Source: Myxococcus llanfairpwllgwyngyllgogerychwyrndrobwllllantysiliogogogochensis
Lineage (GTDB): Bacteria > Myxococcota > Myxococcia > Myxococcales > Myxococcaceae
Reading direction: 5' to 3'
Length of the DNA stretch: 64,000 nucleotides
Assembly (NCBI RefSeq): GCF_006636215.1
Contig: NZ_VIFM01000005.1
Coordinates: 62,001-126,000, forward strand
Both the position numbers and the translations under genes were made by a program. The notes beneath the pieces are model-generated. The model was not told the origin of the DNA and ran no database searches. It saw only the letters and a list, made by a program, of their open reading frames with translations. Below are positions 1-9,827 of this stretch, piece by piece (position 1 is the stretch's first letter; every line of letters starts with the position of its first letter).

Positions 1-1
1 G

Positions 2-1954
2 AAGGATTCGTTCGTCTCGCCCAAGGAGCACTTCTCCCGTCACGCCCACGTGAAGACGCTGGAGGACTACCGCGACCTCTATCAAAAGAGCCTGAATGAG
101 CCCGACGCCTTCTGGGGTGAGCAGGCCCAGCGGCTCACCTGGTTCCATCCTCCGGAGGCCATCCGCGAGGTGGACGCGGAGCAGGTGGACTTCTCCTGGT
201 TCAGCGGCGGCAAGCTCAATGCCGCGTACAACTGCGTGGACCGCCACGCGCGGGAGCGCCCCGGCAAGGCCGCCATCATCTGGGCGAAGAACGAGCCGGG
301 CGAATACCAGACCATCACCTTCCGGGAGCTCCAGCACCACGTCGGCCGCGTGGCCAACGTGCTCAAGGCCCACGGCGTCCGCAAGGGCGACCGCGTCTGC
401 ATCTACCTGCCGATGATTCCGGAGCTGGCGTACACCATGCTCGCGTGCGCGCGGCTCGGCGCGGTGCACTCGGTGGTGTTCGCGGGCTTCTCCTCGGAGT
501 CGCTGCGCGAGCGCATCCTCGACTGCGGCGCCAGGGTGCTCGTCACCGCGAACGAGGGTCCACGCGGGCCCAAGGCCGTTCCCACCAAGGCCATCGCGGA
601 CGAGGCCGTCGAGGGCCTCACCCAGGTGACGTCCGTGCTCGTGGTGCGGCGCACGTCGCGCGAAGTGCCCATGTCCGAGGGGCGCGACTTCTGGCTGGAC
701 GTGGAGATGGCGCGCCACCGCGGCGTCTGTCCCGCCGAGTGGATGGACGCGGAGGACCCGCTCTTCATCCTCTACACCTCCGGCTCCACCGGGAAGCCCA
801 AGGGCGTGCTGCACACCACCGGCGGCTATCTCGTGTATGCGGCGACCACGCACCACTACGTCTTCGACGCGCGGCCGGACGACGTGCACTTCTGTACGGC
901 GGACCTGGGCTGGGTGACGGGCCACAGCTACCTGCTCTACGGCCCGCTCATCAACGGCACCACCACCGTCCTGTTCGAGTCCACGCCGACGTACCCCGAC
1001 GCGGGCCGGCTGTGGCAGGTGGTGGACGACGTGAAGGCCACCGTCATCTACACCGCGCCCACCGCGCTGCGCGCGCTCATCCGGGAGGGCGACGCGTGGG
1101 TGAAGAAGTCCTCGCGCAAGTCGCTGCGCCTGTTGGGCAGCGTGGGCGAACCCATCAACCCGGAGGTCTGGCGCTGGTACCACGACGTGGTGGGCGAGGG
1201 CCGCAACCCCATCATCGACACGTGGTGGCAAACGGAGACGGGCGGCATCCTCATCTCCCCACTGCCGGGCGCGACGCCGTGCAAGCCGGGCTCCGCCACC
1301 CTGCCCTTCTTCGGCGTGGAGCCGGTGCTGCTCGACGACGAGGGCCGAGTCATCGAGGGCAACGGCGTCAGCGGCAACCTGTGTCTGGCGCGCTCCTGGC
1401 CCGGACAGGCGCGCACGCTGTACGGCCACCACCAGCGCTTCGTGGAGACGTACTACTCGCGCTTCCCCAACCTGTACTTCACCGGCGATGGCTGCCGCCG
1501 CGACGAGGACGGCTACTACTGGATTACGGGCCGCGTGGATGACGTCCTCAACGTCTCCGGTCACCGCCTGGGCACCGCGGAGGTGGAGAGCGCGCTCGTC
1601 GCGCACGAAGCCGTGGCCGAGGCCGCCGTGGTGGGTTTCCCTCATGACATCAAGGGCACGGGCGTGTGCGCCTTCGTCACGGTGAAGCCGGACTGGCTGG
1701 AGACGTCCACGGAGCAGATGGTGGGCGCGCTCAAGGAGCAGGTGCGCCACGTCATTGGCCCCATCGCCACGCCGGACCGTGTGGTCGTGGTCAATGGCCT
1801 GCCCAAGACGCGCTCCGGCAAGATTCTGCGCCGCATGCTGCGCAAGATTGCGTCCGGCGAGACGGAGAACCTGGGTGACGCCAGCACCCTGGCCGACCCC
1901 GCCGTGCTGGATGAACTGCTCACCAAGGGCGCGCCCGTGCGGGCGAAGCCCTGA
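2..1954 (+). CDS. acs: Acetyl-CoA synthetase (AMP-forming), 5' end outside window
   Basis: Activates acetate to acetyl-CoA through an acetyl-AMP intermediate in the cytoplasm. The frame stays open to the window edge and reads [17 protein letters not shown] before the first GTG at 50, which is typical Acs N-terminal sequence, so the true start lies upstream and the gene is 5'-partial. Numbering from the GTG at 50, the AMP-binding signature [11 protein letters not shown] lies near residues 241-251, and the adenylation-domain motif [12 protein letters not shown] near the C-terminus carries the catalytic, acetylation-regulated lysine (K591). The visible 650 residues match the family's usual length of about 650. 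It sits 39 bp upstream of a DUF485/ActP pair, the classical acs-yjcH-actP acetate-scavenging arrangement. Confidence 0.96.
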   Translation, partial: KDSFVSPKEHFSRHAHVKTLEDYRDLYQKSLNEPDAFWGEQAQRLTWFHPPEAIREVDAEQVDFSWFSGGKLNAAYNCVDRHARERPGKAAIIWAKNEPGEYQTITFRELQHHVGRVANVLKAHGVRKGDRVCIYLPMIPELAYTMLACARLGAVHSVVFAGFSSESLRERILDCGARVLVTANEGPRGPKAVPTKAIADEAVEGLTQVTSVLVVRRTSREVPMSEGRDFWLDVEMARHRGVCPAEWMDAEDPLFILYTSGSTGKPKGVLHTTGGYLVYAATTHHYVFDARPDDVHFCTADLGWVTGHSYLLYGPLINGTTTVLFESTPTYPDAGRLWQVVDDVKATVIYTAPTALRALIREGDAWVKKSSRKSLRLLGSVGEPINPEVWRWYHDVVGEGRNPIIDTWWQTETGGILISPLPGATPCKPGSATLPFFGVEPVLLDDEGRVIEGNGVSGNLCLARSWPGQARTLYGHHQRFVETYYSRFPNLYFTGDGCRRDEDGYYWITGRVDDVLNVSGHRLGTAEVESALVAHEAVAEAAVVGFPHDIKGTGVCAFVTVKPDWLETSTEQMVGALKEQVRHVIGPIATPDRVVVVNGLPKTRSGKILRRMLRKIASGETENLGDASTLADPAVLDELLTKGAPVRAKP

Positions 1955-1993
1955 TTCCCCCTCGGTCTTCCGACGTCACACTGGAGGCAAGAA

Positions 1994-2272
1994 ATGTCCT
2001 CGAAATCCCAAGAAGACGCCCTGGAAGCACTCGCCGCGTCGCGCTGGCGGGTGGCCGCCGTCCTGACGGTGGCCACGTTGGTGGCGTACTTCGGCTTCAT
2101 CCTGCTGGTGGCCTTCAACAAGCCGCTGATGGGCCACCAGATAGCCCCCGGCCTGTCGGTGGGAATCCTCCTGGGCGCTGTCGTCATCGTCACCGCCTGG
2201 GCGCTGACGGGCATCTACATGATCTGGGCGAACGGCAAGTACGACCGCGCCCTGAGCCAACTGCGTCGCTGA
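1994..2272 (+). CDS. DUF485 inner membrane protein (YjcH-like)
   Basis: A 92-residue membrane protein with two hydrophobic helices, about residues 19-41 and 53-76, and the conserved DUF485 core [17 protein letters not shown]. Proteins of this family are almost always encoded directly before the acetate symporter ActP. Their exact role is unknown, and a small accessory subunit is usually assumed. A good ribosome-binding site (GGAGG) precedes the ATG. It ends 13 bp before actP, so co-transcription with acs and actP is likely. Confidence 0.9.
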   Translation: MSSKSQEDALEALAASRWRVAAVLTVATLVAYFGFILLVAFNKPLMGHQIAPGLSVGILLGAVVIVTAWALTGIYMIWANGKYDRALSQLRR

Positions 2273-2285
2273 GAGCGAGCCTCGA

Positions 2286-3914
2286 ATGAACCCCACATCG
2301 ACACCGGGCACGCAGCTGGGCCAGCCCAACAGCACGGCCATCTTCTTCTTCCTCCTCTTCGTCGGTGTCACCCTGGGAATCACGTACTGGGCGGCGCGCA
2401 AGACGAAGACGACCTCGGAGTTCTTCGCGGCCGGCGGCGGGGTGAGCGCCCTGCAGAACGGCTTCGCCCTCGCGGGCGACTACATGAGCGCCGCCAGCTT
2501 CCTGGGCATCGCCGGCCTCGTCGCCATGTCCGGCTTCGACGGGCTCATCTACTCGGTGGGCTGGCTGGTGGGCTGGCCGGTGGTGACGTTCCTCATCGCC
2601 GAGCCGCTGCGCAACCTGGGCAAGTACACCTTCGCGGACGTGGTGGCGTACCGCCTCAAGCAGACGCCGGTGCGACTGGCCGCCGCGCTGGGCACGCTCA
2701 CCGTGGTGAGCTTCTATCTGATTGCGCAGATGGTGGGCGCCGGCAACCTCATCCACCTGCTCTTCGGCCTGTCCTACGAGGTCGCCGTCGTCATCGTCGG
2801 CGCGGTGATGATTCTCTACGTGCTGTTCGGCGGAATGATTGCCACCACGTGGGTGCAAATCGTGAAGGCCGTGCTGCTGCTCGCGGGCGCGTCCGCGCTG
2901 GCCGGAGCGGTGCTGTACAAGTTCGGCTTCAACCCGCTGGCGCTCTTCAACGAGGCGGCCACGCAGTACGGCGCGCAGACGCTGGCGCCGGGCGCGCTGG
3001 TGAGCAACCCGCTGGAGACGATTTCACTGGGGCTGGCGCTGATGTTCGGCACGGCGGGCCTGCCGCACATCCTGATGCGCTTCTACACGGTGCCCAACGC
3101 GAAGGCGGCGCGCAGCAGCGTGTTCTACGCCACGGGCCTCATCGGCTACTTCTACCTGGTGACGTTCATCCTCGGCTTCGGCGCGTCGGTGCTGGTGGGC
3201 CGGCAGGCGATTACCAGCGTGGACAAGGGCGGCAACATGGCGGCGCCCATGCTGGCGGAAGTCGTCGGCGGCACGGGCTTTCTGGGCTTCATCTCCGCGG
3301 TGGCCTTCGCCACCATCCTCGCGGTGGTGGCCGGCCTGACGCTGTCCGGAGCGGCGGCGCTGTCCCATGACTTGTGGTCCAGCGTGGTGCGCAAGGGCGA
3401 GGCGCCCGAGCACGAGCAACTCAAGGTGGCGCGGCTCGCCAGCCTCTTCCTCGGCGTGCTGGCCGTGGTGCTGGGCGTGGCCTTCAAGGGACAGAACGTG
3501 GCCTTCATGGTGGGCCTGGCGTTCGCCATCGCCGCGAGCGCCAACTTCCCCGCACTGCTCCTGTCCATGGCGTGGAAGAAGTTCACCACGTATGGAGCGG
3601 TGTCCAGCATGCTGACGGGCTCGTTCAGCGCGGTGCTGCTCATCTTCCTGTCGCCCACCGTACAAGTGGACCTGCTGAAGAACACGAGCGCGCTGTTTCC
3701 GCTGAAGAACCCAGGCATCATCACCATGCCGTTGGCTTTCGTCGTGGGAGTCCTCGTGTCGCTGTTGTTCCCGGAGCGCGAGTCCAGCGAGCGCTTCGCG
3801 GAGGTGAAGCACCGGATGCACATGGGCGCGGTCCAGCCCCCCGTGCCCGTCGCGGCGAAGGTGGCCGCGGCGACCTCCAAGGCGACACCGCCCCCCACGC
3901 CCAGCAAGGCGTAA
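2286..3914 (+). CDS. actP: Cation/acetate symporter ActP (sodium:solute symporter family)
   Basis: A 542-residue polytopic inner-membrane transporter that imports acetate with a cation. The solute:sodium symporter family is shown by the N-terminal segment [18 protein letters not shown], the following [15 protein letters not shown] and about 13 hydrophobic helices. The length matches ActP (about 550). The last 40 residues are a soluble Ala/Pro/Lys-rich tail with no evident domain. It follows acs and the DUF485 gene, so imported acetate would go straight to acetyl-CoA. A strong inverted repeat follows the stop codon. Confidence 0.95.
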   Translation: MNPTSTPGTQLGQPNSTAIFFFLLFVGVTLGITYWAARKTKTTSEFFAAGGGVSALQNGFALAGDYMSAASFLGIAGLVAMSGFDGLIYSVGWLVGWPVVTFLIAEPLRNLGKYTFADVVAYRLKQTPVRLAAALGTLTVVSFYLIAQMVGAGNLIHLLFGLSYEVAVVIVGAVMILYVLFGGMIATTWVQIVKAVLLLAGASALAGAVLYKFGFNPLALFNEAATQYGAQTLAPGALVSNPLETISLGLALMFGTAGLPHILMRFYTVPNAKAARSSVFYATGLIGYFYLVTFILGFGASVLVGRQAITSVDKGGNMAAPMLAEVVGGTGFLGFISAVAFATILAVVAGLTLSGAAALSHDLWSSVVRKGEAPEHEQLKVARLASLFLGVLAVVLGVAFKGQNVAFMVGLAFAIAASANFPALLLSMAWKKFTTYGAVSSMLTGSFSAVLLIFLSPTVQVDLLKNTSALFPLKNPGIITMPLAFVVGVLVSLLFPERESSERFAEVKHRMHMGAVQPPVPVAAKVAAATSKATPPPTPSKA

Positions 3915-3926
3915 CGCCACCGAGTA

Positions 3927-3960
3927 GCCCTCCTCCGTCATTGCTCCTGGGGAGGAGGGC
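3927..3960. terminator. Hairpin between convergent actP and ECF sigma gene
   Basis: A perfect 10-bp inverted repeat (gccctcctcc at 3927-3936, ggaggagggc at 3951-3960) with a 14-nt loop. It lies just after the actP stop and before the convergent sigma-factor stop at 4006. There is no long T tract on either side, so it is a likely but unproven bidirectional terminator. Confidence 0.6.
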
Positions 3961-4005
3961 GGGGGTGGGGCCTGGGCCTCCAAGGAGCCTGGGTCCCGCC
4001 CCTCT

Positions 4006-4593
4006 TCAGGAGTCCCCGTCTCCTCGCGCCAGTCGCTCCCGCAGCCGCATGCGCGCGCGGTGAAGCCGGCTCTTGTGGGCGCGCACGTCGATGCCCGTCA
4101 GCCGCGCGGCCTCCTCGGCCGACAGGCCCTCCACGTCCCGGAGGAGCAGCGCCTCACGGTCCGACGCTGACAGTGCCGCGAGCGCGTCCCGGAGCATCGC
4201 CCCCATCTTCCGCGCGTGGGCCACCTCGTCGGGAGCACGCTCCAGGGAGGGCACGGCCCTCACGGCCTCGGCGTCGAAAGGAAGTCGCTCCCCGCCCCGC
4301 GCCTCCCGCCGCCGCTCCCGCGAGCAGTGGGAGCGGGCCACCTGGAAGAGCCACGTGGACAGGCGCGCCTGCGCCCGGAACGCATGGAGGCCGCGAAAGG
4401 CGGTCATCAGCGTCTCTTGAAGCACGTCGCGGGCCTCCTCCTCGGAGCCGCACAGCCGCAGCCCGAAGCGGTACACCGGCGAGGCGTACCGGGCGAGCAG
4501 CGCCTCCAGCGCCTCACGGTCCCCCTCTCGCGCCGCCGCGACGAGCGTCGCGTCGCTCCGGATGCGCTTCGTTGCCCTGCTCGAAACAGCCAC
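4006..4593 (-). CDS. ECF-type RNA polymerase sigma factor
   Basis: A 195-residue sigma-70 family protein with only regions 2 and 4. Region 2 includes ARYASPVYRFGLRLCGSEEEA and the motif ARDVLQETLMTAF (residues about 30-60). Region 4 has the helix-turn-helix ALLLRDVEGLSAEEAARLTG near the C-terminus. The frame is open far upstream, overlapping the divergent transporter gene. I chose the GTG at 4593 because GGGAG lies 8 nt before it and the protein then starts just ahead of the usual SDATLVAAAREGD segment. No anti-sigma factor gene is adjacent. It is transcribed away from the yeeE-type pair, whose promoter it may control. Confidence 0.88.
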   Translation of the reverse strand: MAVSSRATKRIRSDATLVAAAREGDREALEALLARYASPVYRFGLRLCGSEEEARDVLQETLMTAFRGLHAFRAQARLSTWLFQVARSHCSRERRREARGGERLPFDAEAVRAVPSLERAPDEVAHARKMGAMLRDALAALSASDREALLLRDVEGLSAEEAARLTGIDVRAHKSRLHRARMRLRERLARGDGDS

Positions 4594-4783
4594 GCGCCTG
4601 CTCCCTCTTGTCCAGGGGTGATGAGCGGCCAGGCCCTCGCGCGCCGCGAGCGTGGCCCACCGCATCCGACACGAACAACACCGGGCCCTGAATCCTTTTT
4701 CCGCCCACGCGACTCTCACTGACAGGACGCGGCGTGTCACCCTCGCTCCTCGGACTTCTCTCTTCTCGTCAGGTGCACTCACC

Positions 4784-5209
4784 ATGAATGCGGTCCTCCT
4801 TCCCCTCCTGGGGGGCGTCCTCATCGGACTCAGCGCGGCCCTCCTCCTGCTCTTCAACGGCCGCATCGCGGGCATCAGCGGAATCACCGGAGGACTCCTG
4901 TCCGCCGCGCCGGCCGACCTGGGCTGGCGCGCGTCCTTCCTCGGCGGGCTCGCGGTGGGGGGCGTGCTGCTGGCGACCTTCCGCCCGGAGTCGCTCGGCC
5001 CCCCTGTTCTCACCAGCGTGGGCGCGACGCTCATCGCCGGGCTCCTGGTGGGCTTCGGCACCCAGCTGGGCGGCGGCTGCACCAGCGGCCACGGCGTCTG
5101 TGGCCTCGCCCGAGGCTCCAAGCGCTCACTCGTGGCCACCCTGACGTTCATGGCGACGGGCGCCATCGCCGTCTTCATCTCCCGACATGTACTGGGAGGT
5201 GTTTCGTGA
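4784..5209 (+). CDS. YeeE/YedE family sulfur transporter, N-terminal half
   Basis: A 141-residue membrane protein with about four helices. It carries the family signature [12 protein letters not shown] (residues about 99-110), whose cysteine in full-length YeeE/TsuA helps pass thiosulfate through the pore. The N-terminus [15 protein letters not shown] gives the first membrane helix, and the ATG at 4784 is the first start that avoids an implausible Arg-rich leader. Full-length YeeE is about 350 residues. Here the second half is a separate gene overlapping by 4 bp, so the two products probably assemble as a heteromer. Substrate is inferred from the family only. Confidence 0.88.
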   Translation: MNAVLLPLLGGVLIGLSAALLLLFNGRIAGISGITGGLLSAAPADLGWRASFLGGLAVGGVLLATFRPESLGPPVLTSVGATLIAGLLVGFGTQLGGGCTSGHGVCGLARGSKRSLVATLTFMATGAIAVFISRHVLGGVS

Positions 5210-5625
5210 AGGCCGCGCTCACGGCGGGACTGGCGGGGCTGCTCTTCGCGCTGGGGCTGGGGCTGGGCGGAATGACGGACCCGGCGAAGGTGGTGGGTTT
5301 CCTCGATGTGGCGGGGAGCTGGAATCCGAGCCTCGCCTTCGTCATGGCCGGTGCGCTGGGCACCTACGCGCTGCTCCGCAGGCTCATCCTCCGACGGGCG
5401 CGGCCCGTGCTCGCGGACCGCTTCCCTGCTCCGCCGCGAGCCGACGTGGACGGCCGCCTCGTCGCGGGCTCGGCGCTCTTTGGCATCGGGTGGGGTTTGT
5501 CAGGCTATTGCCCTGGCCCCGCCCTCGTGTCGCTCCCGGTGGGAGGCACGACGGTGCTGCTCTTCGTCGGGGCGATGCTGGTGGGAATGGGCGTGTTTCG
5601 CGGAATGTCGAGGCAACCTGGGTAG
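5206..5625 (+). CDS. YeeE/YedE family sulfur transporter, C-terminal half
   Basis: A 139-residue membrane protein matching the second half of YeeE/YedE. It starts at a GTG embedded in the stop of the previous gene (GTGA overlap), indicating translational coupling. It has the typical opening [18 protein letters not shown] and the second-half signature [13 protein letters not shown], including the conserved cysteine. Together with the upstream gene it restores a complete set of transporter motifs. No rhodanese, persulfide dioxygenase or ArsR gene lies next to it. Confidence 0.88.
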   Translation: MKAALTAGLAGLLFALGLGLGGMTDPAKVVGFLDVAGSWNPSLAFVMAGALGTYALLRRLILRRARPVLADRFPAPPRADVDGRLVAGSALFGIGWGLSGYCPGPALVSLPVGGTTVLLFVGAMLVGMGVFRGMSRQPG

Positions 5626-5810
5626 GCTGGCGACTTGCGCACAACCCGCCGCGAGGGCGGTGCGGGCTTGCGTCACGCATTGCGGGGCCGCGAATCTCAG
5701 ACTTCCGGGCATGTGAATTGATTGGGACATCACATCGTGGGCTTTGAGTGCGTTTGCAAAGCTTTGGATGGATCACCCTCCGCGTCAGTGCTGGCTAGGA
5801 TGAGTCCTCG

Positions 5811-7394
5811 ATGCCACGCGCCGCGAACAGGATGCTGGACGTCGACGAAGAAAAGCTCGTCCACCAGTTCCCCGGGCTGGACCGCAAGGCGGTGGGGGCG
5901 TTCTTCACGCCCGCGCCCCTGGTGGAACGCACGCTATCGCTCGCGATGGCGCACCTGGGAGCTGGACCCCTCACGGTGGTGGACCCCGCCTGTGGGGCAG
6001 GAGCCTTCTTGTCGGCGGCCTCGAAGCTCTGGCCTGGAGCACGGCTGTGCGGGCTGGAGTTGGACCCCGCCGTGGCCAGACTCTGTCAGGCCCGGGTCCC
6101 GGAAGCCGACGTGCGCGAAGGCGACACGCTGCGAGGTGGGATGGAGCCCATGCTCGCGACGACGCCTCCGGAGCATCGCGAGCTGTGGGTGGGCAACCCG
6201 CCCTACAACGGCACCTCGCCCGTCCTGAAGGACCCGACCGCCTACGCGAAGCTGCGCGCCCTGCTCCCGCTGGCGCTCCCACCGGGCACCAGCCTGCGGG
6301 ACGACTTCGCCTTCTTCCTCCTGGTGGCCGCGCACCGGCTCTCCACGCGGCCCGGCGTGCTCGCCTTCATCACCCCGGCGAGCTTGCTGGACGCCTTCCT
6401 CTACGCGCCGCTGCGCCAGTCGCTGCTGCGCATGCTCACGCTGCGCGAGGTGGTGGACCTGGGCCCTGGTGCCTTCGCCGGCACGCAGGTGCGCACGTGC
6501 ATCACCGTGTGGTCCTCGCTTCCGGGCCACGTGGACCCGCCGCGCTTCGAGCGCCGTGGCGAATGGCAGCACTTCACGCCGGAGGCGCCCGAGTGGCGCC
6601 TGGCACCTACCACGCCGGAGGCCAGCGCCTTGGATGCACGGTGGAGCGCGGAAGGCGAGGCCCTCACCACGTTGGTGCCGGTGAGCCTGCCCGGGGTGAA
6701 GACGCGCTTCGACGAACTGCTGGTGGACGCGGACCCGGAGCGCCTGCTGGCGCGCATCCGCGCCTTCGCCGCGTCGCCCCTGGAGGAGTTGCCGGAGTTC
6801 GCGCGGGTGCATGGGTTGTCGGAGGAGCTGCTGCCGAAGCTGCGCGCGCTCAAGGTGGGCACGCCGTTGGAGGTGGACGCGAAGCACCTGCGGCCCTTCT
6901 ACCGGTACGGAGGGGCCCGGCACCGGGGCACGCTGCCGCCGGAGACTCGCGCGTTCTGCTACCTGGACCGGCGCCTGATTCCCCGGGGAGACCACCGGCT
7001 GCGCGGCCCGTATGACCCTCACGTGGGCGCGGTGAAGCTCCTCTTCAACGTGCGCGAGCTGCCCCTGTCCGCCGCGCTGCTGGAGGAAGAGGGCTGCGTC
7101 CATGACCACCGGCACGCGCGGTTCGCGCCCCTGTACGTCCCCAAGCGACTGAGGGACGAGGGGCTGCGCGTCACCCGCTCCTCCACGTCCGCGGAGGAGC
7201 TGGGTCCCCTGGTGCCCAACCTGTCGCCCAGGGGGCTGGAGTGGGCGGAGACGTTGGGCGGTCCCCTGCCCGCCTTCCAGGCCATCGTGCGCTTCCTCAA
7301 TGGACCCGACGTGCAGCGCGTCTGGGCTCCGGCCTTCGGGGCGTCGCGCGTGGTGCCGGTGCCGTTGCTGGTGCCGCCTCCGGGCCAGGAGTGA
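5811..7394 (+). CDS. Solitary N6-adenine DNA methyltransferase
   Basis: A 527-residue class I SAM-dependent DNA methylase. It shows motif X (GAFFTPAPLVE, residues about 28-38), motif I (VVDPACGAGAFL, about 57-68) and the catalytic motif IV NPPY at residues 129-132. These identify an N6-adenine methylase of the gamma, Eco57I/TaqI-like type. Everything after about residue 200 probably holds target recognition. No restriction endonuclease or specificity-subunit gene flanks it, so it is either an orphan methylase with an epigenetic role or methylates something other than a defended site. A 185-bp AT-richer gap precedes it. Confidence 0.85.
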   Translation: MPRAANRMLDVDEEKLVHQFPGLDRKAVGAFFTPAPLVERTLSLAMAHLGAGPLTVVDPACGAGAFLSAASKLWPGARLCGLELDPAVARLCQARVPEADVREGDTLRGGMEPMLATTPPEHRELWVGNPPYNGTSPVLKDPTAYAKLRALLPLALPPGTSLRDDFAFFLLVAAHRLSTRPGVLAFITPASLLDAFLYAPLRQSLLRMLTLREVVDLGPGAFAGTQVRTCITVWSSLPGHVDPPRFERRGEWQHFTPEAPEWRLAPTTPEASALDARWSAEGEALTTLVPVSLPGVKTRFDELLVDADPERLLARIRAFAASPLEELPEFARVHGLSEELLPKLRALKVGTPLEVDAKHLRPFYRYGGARHRGTLPPETRAFCYLDRRLIPRGDHRLRGPYDPHVGAVKLLFNVRELPLSAALLEEEGCVHDHRHARFAPLYVPKRLRDEGLRVTRSSTSAEELGPLVPNLSPRGLEWAETLGGPLPAFQAIVRFLNGPDVQRVWAPAFGASRVVPVPLLVPPPGQE

Positions 7395-7510
7395 GCCTGT
7401 GCGTGGCGGGGCGTCTGCCCGCCCGCACGGTTTCCCAGCGGGGTGCGGAAACAACCGCTAGTGTCCACCTTCGCCGAGCTGATTTCCCCTCTGAAGGAAG
7501 GACCTACTTC

Positions 7511-8107
7511 ATGAAGATTCGCGCGCTGCTCACCGCCACCGTTCTCACCGCCGCTGCTCCCGTGCTGGCCCAGGCCCCCGCGGCCCCGCCGCCCGCCGCG
7601 CCCGCGCAGGAGACTCCCGCTCCCGCTCCCGCACCCGCGAAGAAGGTGATTCCGCCGGGTGAGACGGCGAAGGCGCCGGTGAAGGACGCGCAGGGCAAGG
7701 ACGTGGGTGAGGTCACCTTCGAGCAGACCAAGCAGGGCGTGGTCATCAAGGGCACGCTGCATGACCTGCCTCCGGGTCAGCATGCCTTCCACATCCACGA
7801 GACGGGCAAGTGCGAGGCGCCGGACTTCAAGACGGCGGGCGGCCACTTCAACCCGACGAAGAAGGCGCACGGGATGATGTCGCCGAAGGGCAAGCACGTG
7901 GGCGACCTGCCCAACCTCCACGTGGGCCAGGACGGCAAGGTGCAGTTCGACACGTTCTCCCAGAACGGGCTCACCGTGAAGTCGCTGTTCGACAAGGACG
8001 GCTCCGCGGTCGTCGTCCACACCAAGGAAGACGACTACCAGACGGACCCGACGGGTGACGCCGGCGGCCGCATCGCGTGCGGCGTGGTGGAGAAGCAGCA
8101 GCCGTAA
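7511..8107 (+). CDS. sodC: Exported Cu/Zn superoxide dismutase
   Basis: Dismutates superoxide outside the cytoplasm. A Sec signal peptide (residues 1-20, cleavage after VLAQA or similar) is followed by a Pro/Ala-rich linker to about residue 47. The SOD domain keeps the ligand set: H94 and H96 in HIHE, H112 in GGHFNP, H120, H129 and D132 in the zinc loop, and H170. Cysteines C101 and C190 form the expected disulfide. The longer open frame upstream belongs to the end of the methylase region. The ATG at 7511 has GGAAGGA upstream and starts exactly at the signal peptide. Confidence 0.95.
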   Translation: MKIRALLTATVLTAAAPVLAQAPAAPPPAAPAQETPAPAPAPAKKVIPPGETAKAPVKDAQGKDVGEVTFEQTKQGVVIKGTLHDLPPGQHAFHIHETGKCEAPDFKTAGGHFNPTKKAHGMMSPKGKHVGDLPNLHVGQDGKVQFDTFSQNGLTVKSLFDKDGSAVVVHTKEDDYQTDPTGDAGGRIACGVVEKQQP

Positions 8108-8127
8108 CGCGTCGTCCGCGAGGAGGC

Positions 8128-8153
8128 CCCGCCTGGCATCTCGGCCAGGCGGG
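8128..8153. terminator. Hairpin between convergent sodC and serine hydrolase
   Basis: A perfect 10-bp stem (cccgcctggc at 8128-8137 and gccaggcggg at 8144-8153) with a 6-nt loop, placed 20 bp after the sodC stop and 12 bp before the stop of the convergent gene. It probably stops both transcripts. There is no clear T tract. Confidence 0.6.
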
Positions 8154-8165
8154 CGGCTCCCGACC

Positions 8166-9755
8166 TCAGTGCACCGGCAGCGCGACGGCGCTCGGGGCCT
8201 CCTTCACGGGCGTGAAGAGCAGGTCCTGGAAGTCGAAGCTGAAGTCGGTGAGCGGCGAGACAGGCTGCATCCGCATCTCGCCCACCGTGCCATCCGGCTT
8301 CAGCGAGAAGGACACGAAGGCATCGGCGTTGAGCGAGCGGTCCTTCCAGCGCGCGACGAAGGTGTCGTATTGCCAGTGCTCCAGCTCGCCGACGAGGCCG
8401 GGCGTCCTGCTGAAGCGCAGCACCAGCTTCTGCGCCTCGCGCGTCAGCGTCACGTCGCCGTACCACGCGTCGCGGAACTTCCCGGCGTAGGCCTCGAGCG
8501 GCAGCGACGGCTTGCTCTCGGGCTTCCTGCCCTCCTTCAGGCTGGCGACCTGTCCCTCCGCCTTCGCCTTCTTCGCGTCGTCATCCGCCTTGAACGCGGC
8601 GACCCAGTCCGTCGCGGGCGCGCCCATGAACGCATCCAGCACCGTCCACACCGGGACCTCAATCGTGCCGCGCTCCTCCTGGTTCGTCAGCACGGCGATG
8701 CCCAGCCCCAGCTCCGGCACCAGCATCACCCGTGAGTAGTAGCCCGGCAGCGCGCCGCCGTGGCCCACCAGCTTGTAGCCCCGGTAATCCCGCAGCGACC
8801 AACCCAGTCCATACGCCGCGAAGTTCGCGCGCAGTGCCGCCAGGGGCTTGGAGGGCTCGGTGACGGTCATCACCGTCTGCGCGGCCCACATCTCGCGGGA
8901 CTGGCCCTCGCTGAACAGCCGCTTCTTGCCCTCGGTGCCGGGAATCACACCCCGGGCCAGCTGCGTCAGCATCCACTTCGACAAGTCGTTGACGCTGGAG
9001 TTGATGGCCGCCGCGGGCGCGTTGTTGTCGAAGCCCATGGCGGGGATGGTCTTGAGCACGCCATCCGCCTTCGCGTGCGGCGTCGCGACGTTGCTGCCCA
9101 CGCGCAGCGCCTTCGACAGCGTGCTGCTGTCACGCATGCCCACCGGCGTGAAGATGCGCTCGCGCACGAAGTCCCGCCAGTGCCGGCCGCTCACCTTCTC
9201 GATGACCTTGCCGGCCACGAGGTAGAGGATGTTGTCGTAGTTGTAGCGGCTGCGAAAACTCGTCGCCGGGCGGATGTGCCGCAGCTTGGAGACAATCTCG
9301 TCCTCCGTGAAGGTGGACTGCGGGAAGTACAGCAGGTCTCCCGCGCCGAGCCCCAGCCCGCTGCGGTGGACGAGCAAATCCCGCACCGTCAGCTCGCGGG
9401 TGACGTACGGGTCGAACATCTGGAACGACGGCAGGTGGTCGACGACGCGGTCGTCCCACTGGAGCTTGCCTTCGTCGACGAGCATCGCCAGCGCCGCCGC
9501 CGTGAAGGCCTTGCTGTTGGAGGCGATGCCAAACAGCGTGTCCGCCGTCACCGGCGCAGCGTCACCCAGCCTGCGCACGCCATAGCCCTTGGACAGCACC
9601 ACCTTGCCGTCCTTCACCACGGCCAGGGCCACGCCCGGCACGTCGAAGGTCTTCATCGCCTTCTGAATCGTGGCGTCCAGGTCCGGGGGCAGCGACTGGG
9701 CGAACGTCGGGGACAGCGGAAGGAAGACGAGCAGGAGCGCGAGGACGTGACGCAC
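8166..9755 (-). CDS. Exported serine hydrolase, beta-lactamase/penicillin-binding fold
   Basis: A 529-residue protein with a signal peptide (residues 1-20, ending FAQ). The class C beta-lactamase/D-alanyl-D-alanine carboxypeptidase fold is supported by S79-N-S-K82 (SxxK nucleophile motif), Y173-D-N175 (YxN) and a later HGG triad in LVGHGGALPGY. The C-terminal about 130 residues after the catalytic domain resemble the DUF3471-type tail often found on these hydrolases. Substrate cannot be assigned. Many such proteins are esterases or peptidases rather than antibiotic-resistance enzymes. It is a single gene convergent with sodC. Confidence 0.88.
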   Translation of the reverse strand: MRHVLALLLVFLPLSPTFAQSLPPDLDATIQKAMKTFDVPGVALAVVKDGKVVLSKGYGVRRLGDAAPVTADTLFGIASNSKAFTAAALAMLVDEGKLQWDDRVVDHLPSFQMFDPYVTRELTVRDLLVHRSGLGLGAGDLLYFPQSTFTEDEIVSKLRHIRPATSFRSRYNYDNILYLVAGKVIEKVSGRHWRDFVRERIFTPVGMRDSSTLSKALRVGSNVATPHAKADGVLKTIPAMGFDNNAPAAAINSSVNDLSKWMLTQLARGVIPGTEGKKRLFSEGQSREMWAAQTVMTVTEPSKPLAALRANFAAYGLGWSLRDYRGYKLVGHGGALPGYYSRVMLVPELGLGIAVLTNQEERGTIEVPVWTVLDAFMGAPATDWVAAFKADDDAKKAKAEGQVASLKEGRKPESKPSLPLEAYAGKFRDAWYGDVTLTREAQKLVLRFSRTPGLVGELEHWQYDTFVARWKDRSLNADAFVSFSLKPDGTVGEMRMQPVSPLTDFSFDFQDLLFTPVKEAPSAVALPVH

Positions 9756-9827
9756 GAGGACTCCGAGATGGGGTGCGGGTCGTAGAGCCCCTGTCTACCC
9801 CACCTCGTGGACGCGCCCCAGCGCCCC

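Noticed and set aside
50-1954. GTG at 50 as the true start of acs
   Set aside because: The same frame continues to the window edge with conserved Acs sequence, so the start lies upstream.
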